DNA of 64,000 bases from Scalesia atractyloides. Taxonomy: Eukaryota > Streptophyta > Magnoliopsida > Asterales > Asteraceae. The DNA is taken from assembly GCA_947069175.1 (NCBI GenBank), contig CAMTDV010000013.1:29825857-29889856 (forward strand), in the 5' to 3' direction. How positions within the stretch are numbered: position 1 is the first letter of the stretch; every line of letters begins with the position of its first letter. Below are positions 34,296 to 46,240 of this stretch, one piece after another. The notes under the pieces were generated by a model. That model saw only the letters and a list, made by a program, of their open reading frames with translations. It was not told the origin of the DNA and ran no database searches. The position numbers were made by a program, and so were the translations under genes.

Positions 34296-35392
34296 AAACC
34301 CTAGATCTACAAAATCGTCGAGAGAGAAATGGAATGATAAAAGGATGGGTCATTGGATTGTGTAATGAGATTTGAAAAGTGTGTGGCTGGGATGAGCGGG
34401 ATGAATGAAATATTGGCCGCCCAAGGGTATTATTGGAAAGTTAATTCAGTTTTGATATTCATGTGCTCTAAACACTTGTACATCATGCATTAAAGGTATT
34501 TTAAGGGAAGTGGCAAATTACCTTAAGTAGTCCCTTGAATATGCTTATTAATATAGTATAGATAAACATATATCACATACACACACTCTCGCCCTCTCTC
34601 TCCTCACTTTCTACTCTCTCTCTCTCTCTCCTCTACATAAGCTTTCTCTCTCTTCCTTCACTAGCATAACCACCACCATCGCAAACCATTTTACTTTTGA
34701 TTTTTTGCTCATCGGATCTGAACTCATCCATCTCGTCCATTCCCCTATTTCGATTTTTTTTTGCTTTTTATCCATCACAAATCCAAAAAATACAAATTTA
34801 TAACTTATTTGAAATCGAAAATGTCGGATTACCCATCACTATCCAAGTGATCGGAAGATATAGTGGATGCATGTGGTGGTTGTTTTAAGGTATGGGTATT
34901 CTGGTGGTTGTTGCAGATCTAAACTCATCTACCGTAATGGTGGTGGTTGTTTGGGGCATTCTAGTGGTGGCTTCAGATCTGAAATCGTCCATCACGGTGT
35001 TGGTTGTTAAGGGTTTCCGATGGTGGATGATGGTTGCTGTAGGTGGTGGTGACTGAGGGTGGTGGTTGGTGATGATGAGTGTGTCATGGTGACACATGTT
35101 TTGGTGGTTTCTTTGGTTGTAGGAGGTGGTTGTGGTAGTGGTTATAAGAGGTGGTTGTGGTGGTGGTCATAGGAGGTGTTTGTGGTGGCAGAGGTAAGGG
35201 GCGGCGGTCGATGATAATGGTGATGGTGTTGCCAGTGGTAAAAAGTTTAGATCTAAAAATGACATTTGGTTGTGTGAAGTTAGGTAAAATGGAAAGGATA
35301 AAAGTTCTGGATGTGAAAAGACTGAAATGCCCCTCATGTGAGTGCTTGTGACCAAGTTGTAACAGTGAAAACGGACGGAGTTAGAGGCAGGG
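34296..35392. other. Gene-free; CT-rich and GGTGGT-rich low-complexity DNA
   Basis: 34,582-34,660 is a (CT)n-rich tract. 34,890-35,215 is rich in GGTGGT/TGGTTG words, which open the minus-strand frame at 34,885-35,097. A transcript leader is imaginable at the CT tract, but no convincing coding exon follows. Confidence 0.4.
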
Positions 35393-35508
35393 AGCAAAGT
35401 TTGATAAGTTATAAAGATCAGGGAGGAAAATGACACTTCTAAACCATTAAGGCAAAACCGTTAAAACGACCAAATCATAGGTAGCAAAACGAAAGTTAAC
35501 TCTTATGT
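35393..35508 (+). repeat. Dispersed repeat, inverted relative to 16,050-16,185
   Basis: Shares agttataaagat, aaaat-acacttctaaaccatt and agcaaaacgaaagttaa with the minus strand at 16,050-16,185. Confidence 0.6.
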
Positions 35509-36769
35509 AAATTAGTATTTTGTTTCGACTATTGTCACACCCCGGATTTCCAACCCAAATATATACACCGGTGGGCCCGGGTGGGGAGTATTGTGACGTC
35601 AGTTGATAATCATCATAGTCAATTAAACATGGCACAGCGGAAGTCTTGGAGTAAAATTACTATTACAAACCGAATGTTCGAAATATAAAATAAAATACAG
35701 GCTCGTAATAGAAGATCCACATGCGGACCATTAAAATGTACAAGAAAGAATATAAAACAGACTTTAGGGCAGATCTAAGGATTTGCAAGATCCTCTTATT
35801 CACTACCGAGCAGCTTCCGGCCTATTTCGTATTGTACTTACAGTTTAGCTTTTGGACGATACGTCAGCTTTCGCTAGTAAATACACCCAACTAACTCATT
35901 TTGAAAACATTTTAAAATGATTTCAAGTGCACAGGGCACAAATTTTTTTTAACTTGGGAAAGTTACTTTGTAACCTTGTTAACAGATTCACATGTTTGTC
36001 CATACATACAGGGCCTAGTACCGAGACCGAGACATGATTAAATACACACCACTTAGAACTCACAGAGGAGTTATCCCCATCGTGTTAGGTAATTTGCATT
36101 TGAGCGTCTGTCAGGTGTATACCTACACCCCGCGCTAAGGTCGTGGCCATTAACTAATCTAATGAGCCGAGGATATCCAGGACACGGTAATTTAACCCCC
36201 GATGTTTAAGTTATCAAACAAAACCGATTAAAACAGAATATGCGGATTTACTAGCCATAATCCGGCATTCGATTGATCCCATTTCTGACCAAGCGATAAT
36301 AGTTTACCGTATCCCTAGCCCGTATAGGGAAAATAATTTGAGAGTATTTACCTGAGATAATCTTCTTTTAAATTTTAATAACTCAGCCGTATACAAAAGT
36401 AACAACTGTAAATAGCATTTACCGGTAAGGCTCTAGTCTGGATTATGGCATAAGCTAACCAATTAATACTAACGGTCTTTAATTAAGTCATAGACTTAGA
36501 CCGAGTAGTGTACATGATCAAAACGTATTACTCTTGATTAAACGATGATTGGATAGAATGTAGTTTAAGCCCGACAAGTACTTTGACTTGCATAATATGG
36601 GTAAACAATTAACATTCTGGATTTTGAGATTAAAATGATAAGGATAAACCCGTTTTGAATAATTTTCATAAAATAGTTACATATACTTAACCGTGCGCAT
36701 ATTAGCGATATTGGGTAACCTGATAAGTCATGGACAAGTTCTATATGCCATTATCTTTAAATAAGTTAA

Positions 36770-37600
36770 AATATCAGTAGGATATCAACTTATATTCCCG
36801 TTAAGGTTTTAAAACAAAACTATGCTTCATAAGGGCATTTCGGTAATTATATACCGTAGAAAAAGGGACTTGAATATATTTTAAGTTTATAATAATAAGT
36901 ATTTTGAAAAAATAGTGTATTTATGATATAATATTAGTAGGATACCAATTATATGTGTAATTTATCTTTTATGACCAAATTATGCACCGAAGGGGCATTT
37001 TGGTCATTTTACACATAGTTTATAAATTATTTGGGATTATGAGTTTATAACATGTACCTACTGTAAATATGTTTAATATAAGTTTTGATATCAGTAGGTA
37101 ACAAGTATTGGTCAATTAATATGGTTTAAAACCATACTATGCGCTGAAATGGCGCTTATGTCGTAAAATGACGTTTTTATACGATGTTTATGAAAACTGA
37201 TGTTAAGGTCATGTTAAAATGTTTTAAATATATTATTTAATATAACATATCAGTAGGTAAATGATTTACCTTAAAAGATTTGATCAAAACTATTTTATAA
37301 GCCACAAGGGCTAAAATCGTCATTTATCGACATAGTTTAAGGACCTGTTTGAAAACTCAGTTTACAACTTGGTTTAACATCCCAAATAATGTACATCAGT
37401 AGGAAACTCCATTTTCAAGTTCATTATTATTAAAACCTAGTTTTATGCAAAAAAGACATTTTGGTCAAAGATGACATAATTACGGAACTTGCGCATAAAC
37501 TTGGATTCTGATTATGATCATGTAATATAGCCTCAGAGGGTTATGCTACATTATATTATGATCATAATGCAACTCTAGATCAGTAGGTAACTAATCTGTA
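36770..37600 (+). repeat. Six degenerate repeats of about 155 bp
   Basis: The phrase ATCAGTAGG(T/A)A recurs at about 36,773, 36,943 (variant), 37,091, 37,249, 37,394 and 37,580. Between copies a 'tatgc...gggcattttggtca' phrase recurs. This is an old tandem array within the LTR. Confidence 0.75.
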
Positions 37601-38639
37601 TCGGGTCAGAATCGAAAGTCAAAGCAGAAGTCAAACTTTACGACTTTCGGTTGCAAACCGACCTTAGAACTGAAATTGACGAGCCGAACATGTTCTTACA
37701 TGTTCTAATAATTATTACCAACTTGTTTAAGTGTCAAAACAGGTTTCATAACATATATAAGATCAATATATGATTTTTCCGAAAAATGGCCTGTTTGACT
37801 TTTTAATATCATAACTTGGACCCGTCAATTCATCTAGCAAGCGTGATCTTCAGGAGGTGTCATTTATAGGGATTAACACCTACCTTATTACGATCACTTA
37901 GCCATTTTCATTTCGAACAATGGCTGGACCATAATGGTCTTAACCAAAAGTCAAAGCTTTTTCTGCAAAACACTTGACTTTTGGCTATAAAAGCCTATAA
38001 ACGAAAATGCACAAAGAAGGAACACTTACCAGTGATTCCTAGAGTGCAAAAGAACTATGTTGGATGCTCCTTTTAGCTAGGAACTTCCAGACGAGGGAGA
38101 AGAGTATGAATAAGAAAGGTGCAAGTTGAAATGGTGAACTTAAGCACCTATTTATAGTTGGAGAACTCAAAGGAGGTAATGCCAGGTGTTTAGGGGTATA
38201 AGAGGGAGCTTACAAATGTCCCAAAAAGTGGCATAGCAGTTTGGGAAGCCATGGTTTCGATTTAATGGTTTTTGGAGTTTTGGTTGAAGACCAAGCAAAA
38301 CTTTCTGTAGCAGAGGGCTTCTCGCGCCCCGCGAGAGACCCAGGCCAGGTCTCTTGCGGCCTGCGACCGCCCTTGGCCAGTTTAAAAATTGACACTTTTA
38401 ACCCCTTAACTTTATAAAGCTTCTAAAAGCCTTCTAAAACACTTTTTGGCACTTTTAGCCTTCCGTAGCCAATACTTGGCATACCCGGGATTATGCCCGG
38501 ACATTGTCAAACTCTCGGTTCGTTAAAAGGTCACTCAAAGGTATAAATTAACATGTTGACGCTTTTAATCCCTCCATTATCCAACTTTCATATATTAACA
38601 AAATTGAAACCCTCTCGCCTAACAATTGGCACATAAGAG

Positions 38640-38885
38640 AGTAAGGACTTCACAAAGGATCACTCAGAGGCTTATTATAAGCATGTTGACTCCAATGTCA
38701 CTCAGAAGCTGGGCATGTTGACATATCAGTTATTCAGAGGCCAAATTTCAAGCATGTTGACATATCAGTCACTCAGAGGCTAATGTTTTAAGCATGTTGA
38801 CATATCAGTCACTCAGAGGCTATTATTTAAGCATGTTGACATCGGACCGTCACTCAGAGGCTCAGTTTGAGCATGTTGACGCCTT
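38640..38885 (+). repeat. Tandem array of about 50-bp units
   Basis: Five or so copies of cactcagaggct ... aagcatgttgacatatcagt with length variation. It lies near the 3' end of the LTR. Confidence 0.85.
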
Positions 38886-39070
38886 TAGTCCTTATTGATC
38901 TTTAATAGACTATATTTAAAATACAACACGTGTCACTATACTATTGGGCACGATTTTACAGGGTGTTACAACTATATAAGGTTTGATCCTCGAGTGGATT
39001 CTAGACAATAACACATCCCTATGAAAGCAGCATATATGAAAACCGTTGGGAACTTAACACATTAAAAATA

Positions 39071-39360
39071 AGGTAAATTGCATTTTACGTCGTTTAAGTT
39101 TTATAAAATTTCAGACGTTGTTCTTTAACTAACGAAATTACAATGGATGTTCTTTATGTTTTAATTTATTTATAGCACGTGTCCTTTATGTTTTAATTTC
39201 TTTGCAACAGATGTCCTTTATTTTTGTAATTTTTTGAGGGACAAAGGAAACCACCTGTAAAGAAATTAGAACATAAAAAACACCGGTTGTAATTTCGTTT
39301 GTCAAAGGACAATGCCTGGAATTTTGCTTAAAGTTAAAGTAGATAAAATGCAATTTACCC
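39071..39360. mobile_element. Mutator-type MITE, 290 bp
   Basis: Terminal inverted repeats (A/G)GGTAAATTGCATTTTA and TAAAATGCAATTTACCC are flanked by a perfect 9-bp target duplication TTAAAAATA (39,062-39,070 and 39,361-39,369). A 9-bp duplication is typical of Mutator-like elements. There is no coding region. Confidence 0.9.
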
Positions 39361-39578
39361 TTAAAAATATGAAGGGTAAGAACCCAATATATGTAACATC
39401 CGTCAAAAACCGGATTTACCAAATCCGCTTCGTTTATTAACCGAACAACCAGTCAAAAAAATTCGTTGCGTATTTAATGCTCAAATCAATTTTAAACGAT
39501 ACATAATTAATAAGTATATTAGAATATAAAAGTTATATTTGAAAAAGTATTAAAAATAGTGAATTAAAAATGAAGTGC

Positions 39579-39662
39579 TAAAGCCGGGTTTCGAACCCGG
39601 GTCAGCCGGGTAAAGTTTCAAAGCCTTAACTCACATACATCAAACCACTCCGCCACTTGTGT
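39579..39662 (-). other. tRNA-like module with perfect T arm (copy A)
   Basis: The minus strand has an A-box-like GTGGCGGAGTGG and, about 50 bases on, a T-arm CCGGG-TTCGAAA-CCCGG with a perfect 5-bp stem and 7-base loop. The long spacing suggests a class II (Leu/Ser-like) origin. No acceptor stem closes the cloverleaf, so I do not call a functional tRNA gene. Its partner in copy B is at 57,925-57,988. Confidence 0.65.
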
Positions 39663-40388
39663 TATTTGTTGATTTATTGAAACATTTAATACATATAATA
39701 AAACTGGAAGTCGAATTCAGTCACTCAACGCGCCCAAATCCGCAGTCGCCGGAAAATACGCGATTTTCGACCGTTTTCCTTTGACTCCGGAATCAAGCAA
39801 GTATAACGGATGATAAACGTCGGTTATAACCGAAAACTTGATTCAATTTCATTCATGAGTCGTAAAGTTCATAACCGAAAACTTAAATTCATATGCACGT
39901 AAAGATACCTTCAGTCAGGAAAAAAACCCAATTCGTTTATTCACTCGAATTAGCTCTCAATACACTCGCTAACCTCCCTACAAGTCCTTAATCGGCAAGA
40001 ACAACTCGCCGGAAACTTTCTGCAACTCGTCGGAAAACCGAACCCATTTCATCACTGTGCCTTACTCTAAAAACAGAACGTCTAGAGCTCATATCGAAGC
40101 CACCCACACTCACCTCAAGCTTCCTGAAGACCCTCTGCCGCAAGATACATGTCGCCGGAATAACTTGCTGTCATCGGAATCTCGCCGGCGAAACAGGGGA
40201 TCTCTGTCGGTATATCTTATACCTAATCTCCCTCATTTTTTTATTAATCTCATAGGTGATTAATCACAATTTACTAAAAAAATTGATTAATTTTTCGAAA
40301 TAGTCGGACATTGGTTTCTGGGTAAAGTTTAACGAAGAAGATGAAGCTTCAGTTATATATATATTTAATATAAATCAAGTTATATCTC

Positions 40389-40970
40389 GGGTTAGACACA
40401 CAGTCCAGCGGTGGACTGTGTGCGATTTTAAAGCATATGTCCCGGGTTCGAATTCTGTTGTGTTCCGATTCACTGAAATATAATGCCTTTTTATAAAAGC
40501 CAAATCCTGAAACATGTAATCAGTGTATAAGTATAATTAAAACAAGTTATATAAACGGGTTCGACACACAATCCAGCGGTGGACTGTGTGCAAACAATAC
40601 GCATACGTCCCGAGTTCGATCCTTGACACACGCACCTTCGCATTAATAAAATGTCCTTTTTTTCAACTGAACCGGATCCACAACAATAAGATGTTAAGTA
40701 TAATAAAAACCAAAATATTTACCAAGTTAGACACACAGTCCAGCGGTGGACTGTGTGCCAAACTAAACCACAGGTCCCGGGTTCGAGACCTGTGGCAAGC
40801 ACCGAGTGATGCAATTAAATCGTTTTTAAAATAAGTGATTTTCGGATTAATTTAATTAGTATATAAATATAATTAAAAACAGAAATATTTCGGGTTAGAC
40901 ACGTAGCTCAGTTGGTAGAGCTGCGTGCACGCGTATGGGAGGTTACGGGTTCGAGTCTCACCCAGCGCAC
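40389..40970 (+). repeat. Tandem array of four tRNA-like modules (copy A)
   Basis: Modules lie at 40,389-40,456, 40,557-40,622, 40,725-40,796 and 40,891-40,970, with a period of 164-172 bp. Each starts GTTAGACAC or TTCGACAC, has a D-arm-like hairpin with a 10-bp stem (for example CACACAGTCC-AGCGGT-GGACTGTGTG at 40,397-40,422), and then GGGTTCGA or GAGTTCGA 20-30 bases later. The last module has the most tRNA-like A box (TAGCTCAGTTGG) and B box (GGTTCGAGTCT). Spacers share tataattaaaa-type sequence, showing duplication of the whole unit. No standard acceptor stem was found. Confidence 0.8.
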
Positions 40971-41456
40971 ACATATAACCGACCGAACCGGTCAACAAGT
41001 TAACGGTCAACGGTCAACAAATCAATGGTCAACAGTCAAAAATCAACATTTTTTTTTATTACTTTTATTTATTTATTTAAATTAAAAATACTTAAAAATA
41101 ACATTTTTAAAGTTAGAAAATAGCCTTAAACTCACAAAAATATATCCAATAATCCTACTAAAATTGATTAATAAAATCCGCTTATTTACCGAACCATTAT
41201 GTTATTATCTAGGTTAGTTTCACTCGTGGTTAAATCCAACTTCGTGCGCATTCAACATCATTAACCGAACGCACCCAATGTGAGTGAATCTTACAACTCC
41301 CCTTTTTAATTACACGTTTTGGGGTGTGTCATGTGTCACTAAAATTAACTCGTTTATTTAAACTCGTGCCATACCATATTATGATTTAAACTTAGAATGT
41401 AAATATTGTTTGTAGTTATGTATTACATATTGTCAAGTTGTATGCAAATTATTTGT

Positions 41457-41625
41457 TAGGCCCATCAGTTCCTCGTGGGAGACGAGTTGAACAACGCGTG
41501 CCTTAAAACTCATTCATTAGGCCCATCAGTTCGTAGAACAACGCGTGCCTCAAAACTCATTCATTAGGCCCATCAGTTCGTCGTGGGAGACGAGTTGAAC
41601 AACGCGTGCCTCAAAACAATCTATT
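41457..41625 (+). repeat. Three tandem units of about 60 bp (copy A)
   Basis: Units read ttaggcccatcagttc, gtgggagacgagttgaacaa, cgcgtgcc-t-aaaact. The middle unit lacks the gggagacgagtt part. Copy B (55,966-56,125) has the same deletion in its middle unit, so both copies derive from one subfamily. Confidence 0.85.
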
Positions 41626-42018
41626 ACTGTATGTGTGTGCATTATTTAATATTAAGTGCTTTGTGAATAAGTTTACATCTATATTTACTCATATGTGGTT
41701 ATGCACTTTATTTATAATCAATTCAATAAACTTGTTTAAATGTTTTTTTCATAGGATTCACTCGCCAACTTGTTGTTGATCCAAAAACAATTTTTACACA
41801 TGATACAGGTGAACAGGATGAAGCAAGGAAAACATAGGAAATGCCTTAGAAGAAAATAATGAAGTCTAGAAAGATGTGTAGAACATGTTGTAATTATGAT
41901 TGTATGATTCCCTTTAAATTGTAATAATAAATATGAAACGTTATAATAAATGTCATGAGCTTTGATGAAAACCCAATCATGCCCCGATCACCTTTTCCGC
42001 TGCGGGTCGGGTGTGACA

Positions 42019-43684
42019 ATATAGACGACAAGCGTTTGAGGAAGAATAAAGTGGGAAATGTAATTTTGTCCAAAAGAAAAAAATATATGCACATGAAGGC
42101 ACATGCCTAGAAACATGCATATGCAAGTCACATGCCATTTCCGCACCCCCCATTTTTTTAAATGATTGTAACTTTTTTATACGTCATTTGTTTTTGAAAA
42201 AAAAATTATACTTTAAAATCGATTGTTTTTATCTTTAATATGAGTACCCTATTATTATACTTTAAAAAAATCAAAAACCCAGTTGTATATTACACAATAG
42301 ACATAATGTAAAACACAATGAGTATCAAACTGAAAACACAATCGATGATAACATATAAATGACACAATGGACTACAAACTAAAACATAATGGACATAACG
42401 CAAAACACAACGGGTATCAAGCTAAAAACAAAATGGAAAGTAGAGTAAAAATATAATTGATGACAACAGATAAAAGACACAATTAATGATAATAGATAAA
42501 GACTCCTTGACAGCAGACTAAAACACAATGGACAACAGACTAAAATACAATAAACAACAGACTAAAACATAATGGACAACAAAACAAAAACACAATAAAC
42601 AATTGATTAAAACACAATGGATAGCAGACTAAACACAATGACTCAATGCATAGAAAAACCACCAAGTTGAAAAACACAATAATCAGAACCAATAACACAA
42701 TGTATAGAAAACCTAAATATAACACCATCATCATTGTGTCATACATTGTGTTATAGGTGTTGATAAAAACGGAATGGACAGAACTCAAATTAACATTGTG
42801 TTATAAGTTTTAATAATAATACAATGTATAAAAACCCTAGTAAAAATGTAATGACCAAAATCCAGGTGAAAGACACAATGACCAGAACTAGGACACACTT
42901 CAAAGAAAACCAAGTGAAAAAGAAAATTTTTATTTTATTTTTATATAGCAATATTATACTCATATTAAATATTAAAAACACTCTTTACTATGGTGATTTT
43001 TTTAAATACCATATGAAAATTTTATGAACGTTTTAAATTAACGGGGAATTGGCACGTGCTTTGCATGTGGAGAGCGAAACTCAATAAAGATATGATTTCT
43101 TTAATGCCCTACTACTATTTTTTTCCTTAAAACTAATTTCAACCCTGTAAATTTAAAATCAATGGACTAGAATCATTTTTACACTTATTATTTTGCCCTA
43201 CTTATCCACTTGACATATCATTTTCCTTTTTTAACCATTATAATTTAGTTAAACATTCATTAAGTCTAAGAAAACTTTATAATAGTCACAAGTGAGCAAG
43301 TTTGATTTGTATTAACTATTTCATAAATACAGTTACCTAGCCTGAGCAATATAGGGGAGCCAAACTCAAGAAAATCAGGGGGCTAGAAGTTTTAGGCAAA
43401 ATCAATTTAAGAGAAGCCAAACTCAAGAAAATCAGGGGGGCTAGAAGTTTTAGGCAAAATCAATTTAAGAGATTAGACTCGATACATATATACAACTTTT
43501 AGATGAAATAAGTATAATTTTACACTATTAAGCAAAAAAAAAGAAGAAAAGAAACGAAGAGGACCCCTTGGCCCTTTAAAAGCTTCATTTATTAACTATT
43601 CTTTTAAAAAGAAAGGTCGATGGACACGTTAACTGCCATCGACTAGTATAATATTATATAATGAATTTATCGCCGGTGTATATA
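42019..43684. other. Gene-free; degenerate ACACAATG-rich repeat and a 57-bp tandem duplication
   Basis: 42,290-42,870 is a run of imperfect 'aaacacaatggacaacagact' words. 43,358-43,471 holds two near-identical units starting agccaaactcaagaaaatc. The open frames in the first region are repeat artefacts. Confidence 0.6.
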
Positions 43685-43800
43685 CTAAAAAGCAAATGGC
43701 TCAGGTGGTTTGTAATTGTTGTTAAGGTTTTGCAACCCATGGGTCGTAGGTTAAAATCTCATCGATGCTTGTTCTTTTCTTAAAAACAAAGGTTTTTATT
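43685..43800 (+). repeat. Possible tRNA-derived SINE
   Basis: TGGCTCAGGTGG resembles an A box and, 44 bases on, AGGTTAAAATCTC resembles a decayed B box. The spacing fits a tRNA-type polymerase III promoter. No target duplication or clear tail was found. Confidence 0.35.
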
Positions 43801-46240
43801 TAGTTTACACGGTAATAGCCAATTTTTTCTTTGATATATATCTTTTATAATTTTTGGGTTAATTGTGTATTTTTTTCTATCGTATATACTTCCTATGTTT
43901 TGGGTTAATATAGACTATTTTTTTACACATGCCACCTATACAAACTCTAATATCTTTTTTCTTTGACTAGCATATTTTTTATCAATACATCCATATAATT
44001 TTTTCTAAAGATCATATTATAAGGAGATATAATAGTAATCGAATGAAAAACGTACAGTTAATTGCGCCACAACTTAAATGTTGTATTTAACTAGTATATT
44101 ACTGATTTGCAACTTAATTAAGCATTTTGATTTGTACCTTATGCTTTGTAGGTTGAACTTACTCTGTTTTTACTTATAACCCTAATAATTTTTAGTTTTT
44201 ACATTTAACCCCAACACTTTTCTCTTTAACTTTATCATAAAGTTTTTATCTTTTATGAAGTTTTCGTGTTATACGTTTTGATTTAAATTTTTTGAGTGTG
44301 CGTATGTGGTTCACCATTTTTGCTGCATTTTTTCGACTTTATTGACCTCATTATGTTTTATATTTCGGTGTATTTTTTGCGCAATAGCACGTCACCACGG
44401 TGGTGCATGGTTCAACGTTTTTACATATATTTTTTGTTCGATTTTATTCGTTTTTGTGTTTCTTTTCTTTTACGAGCCTTTTTCTAGTGTCGGTGGTCCT
44501 GGCAATGGGGTACATTGATTCTACTTGGTATGATTTTACACTCTCCATTACAACACATGTGACTTAATACAGGTTATATAAAACTAATAAGATGGCTATC
44601 ACGAGGGGTGGTAGGATCATATACAAACTCTATTTTGTGTAAAAATAATAAAAACCATTCACAATCCACCACATGTCATCCTCTAATATATGCATGAAGA
44701 GCATTATTGTATTTTAGCTTAGAATTGGTTTTTAAGAATTCCTAAATCATGGAGGTACTTTTAAATGTATTGCTCGTATATGTGCTCGTTATAATTATAT
44801 ACAAACTCATGTATCGCTTATATAAATTATGTGTTAGTTATAACTGTGTACGTATGTGCTAGTATATATGCTGATTACAATTATATATGGATGTGTTGAT
44901 TATATAAATTCATGTGTTCTTTGTATATATGCTGGTTATACAACACATTTATAAAGTACTATTTTGTAACTTTTTAAAAAAATACAATTTTTAAAAATAT
45001 TTATATAGCAATATTATACTCATTTTAAAGATTAAATTTTTTTTTATTTTATGATATAATCCTTATAATAAACTACCAAAGTATATAAAAGTTATTTTAG
45101 TTTTGAAAATGAGTGAAAAAATTTCTAAAATCATAGAAGTAATTAATTAGAAAATAATTTATAAACACCCTTAAATATCATTAAATAATATGTTATTATT
45201 AATAATGATTTGTAATCGATCTTAACCTTTACTTCAATTAATTTCAACGCGGGTTCTCACTGTTTTATAAATTAAAGAAGGTTTATGTACAATAGATTAT
45301 ATTACTCAATGTAACAATTGTTGTGATTCTTACCTACAGTATATTATTTGGTCAATTGTGAAATATTAATTACAACTATGCCACTATAGTTATTTACTAA
45401 AACCATCACCTAGTCGATTTTGGGTACCAAAAGTTATTTGGTGATTCCTCAAGTTTTTTTAATCAAAGTTAAGTTTTTTTTAATCAAAGTTTATTTTATA
45501 TCTGTTAAGTTTCAAAGTTGTTGCTTTTATCACCTCTATTTTCTATTTTTTTTTACCCCTTAATTATCTAATATGACTATGTAATATATGTTGGTATAGA
45601 TGTCGTCTACCTTTTACGTCATGTGAGTTACTAGGTGTTTAAATTTGTTTTTTTTCTTTTATATTTTTTCCTGCTTTTGGTCGTCATTTGTTTGCTACTT
45701 AGCACGGCTCTACCCCTACCACCTAAAAAAAACAATTGGTAGCTCAGTTTTATACCCGCCTCGCAATTGAGGGGCTTATAACTAATTGAAAAGCATAAAT
45801 TGTAAACGGTGGTTACGTGTACTTAGTTTTGATTAACTTCTATTTTTTAAGTAAAATTAGTTTTAAATGATGAAGTGTATCATTGATATTATACTAAAAA
45901 ACATAAAAATTTAAGAATGGTTGTTACGTGTGTGCTTAGTTTTAATTAACTTCTATTTTTTAACTAAAATTTGCTTTACATGATGGAGTGTATCATGGAA
46001 CCAACTAGAACGGGTATCCATAGTTTTTCACTAACTTTTTTTTCTTTAAATTATTATTTTTCGTTTGTGATTTAAATTTTACTAATCAAAGGAGGCATGG
46101 TTTAATTTCTTTTTTTTAATGGCTGAACTATACTCTGATTAATTTCACTCTTAAATCTTAATCATTCAAACTCACATTGAGAGATAACTTTTTGATCTCA
46201 AGTACCACTAAATTACCAGATTTAGGTACATGATGATTTA
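43801..46240. other. Gene-free AT-rich DNA with one tandem duplication
   Basis: 45,808-45,882 and 45,918-45,995 repeat ggttacgtgt ... cttagtttt(g/a)attaac, ttctattttttaa and gatg-agtgtatcat. Nothing else is recognisable; the open frames at about 44,296-44,518 are T-rich chance frames. Confidence 0.5.

Larger units (their letters stand above)
35533..38970 (+). mobile_element. Solo LTR, 3,438 bp, Gypsy-like
   Basis: Starts TGTCACACCCCGGATTTCC and ends GGGTGTTACA, flanked by a perfect 5-bp target duplication ACTAT (35,528-35,532 and 38,971-38,975). No internal coding region remains, so the element was reduced to one LTR by recombination. It contains two repeat arrays (36,770-37,600 and 38,640-38,885) and a GC-rich hairpin (TCTCGCG-CCC-CGCGAGA near 38,320). 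The end motifs resemble those of the 2.6-kb LTRs at 39,392 and 55,551, suggesting related lineages. Confidence 0.9.
39392..42018 (-). mobile_element. Solo LTR, 2,627 bp, with tRNA-like modules (copy A)
   Basis: On the plus strand it starts TGTAACATCCGTC and ends GTCGGGTGTGACA, with a perfect 5-bp target duplication ATATA (39,387-39,391 and 42,019-42,023). It is the inverted counterpart of 55,551-58,173, with matching ends, tRNA-like modules and 60-bp repeats in the same order. In element orientation (TGTCACACC first) it lies on the minus strand. No internal retroelement genes remain. The segment at 41,750-41,880 shares codon-free but strongly similar sequence with 55,690-55,830. Confidence 0.92.

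Noticed and set aside
34885..35351. Thr/His-rich and Val-rich frames on both strands
   Set aside because: Both derive from GGTGGT low-complexity sequence and have no conserved motif.
36770..37600. CRISPR-like array of regularly spaced repeats
   Set aside because: Repeats are degenerate, units are about 155 bp and all related, and the context is a plant LTR.
40891..40970. A functional tRNA gene (good A and B boxes)
   Set aside because: No 7-bp acceptor stem or normal anticodon arm can be folded, the D-like stem is too long, and the sequence is part of a repeat array.
42540..42981. Two hydrophobic minus-strand frames resembling membrane proteins
   Set aside because: They arise from the ACACAATG-rich degenerate repeat, which encodes Ile/Val/Leu-rich peptides in antisense.
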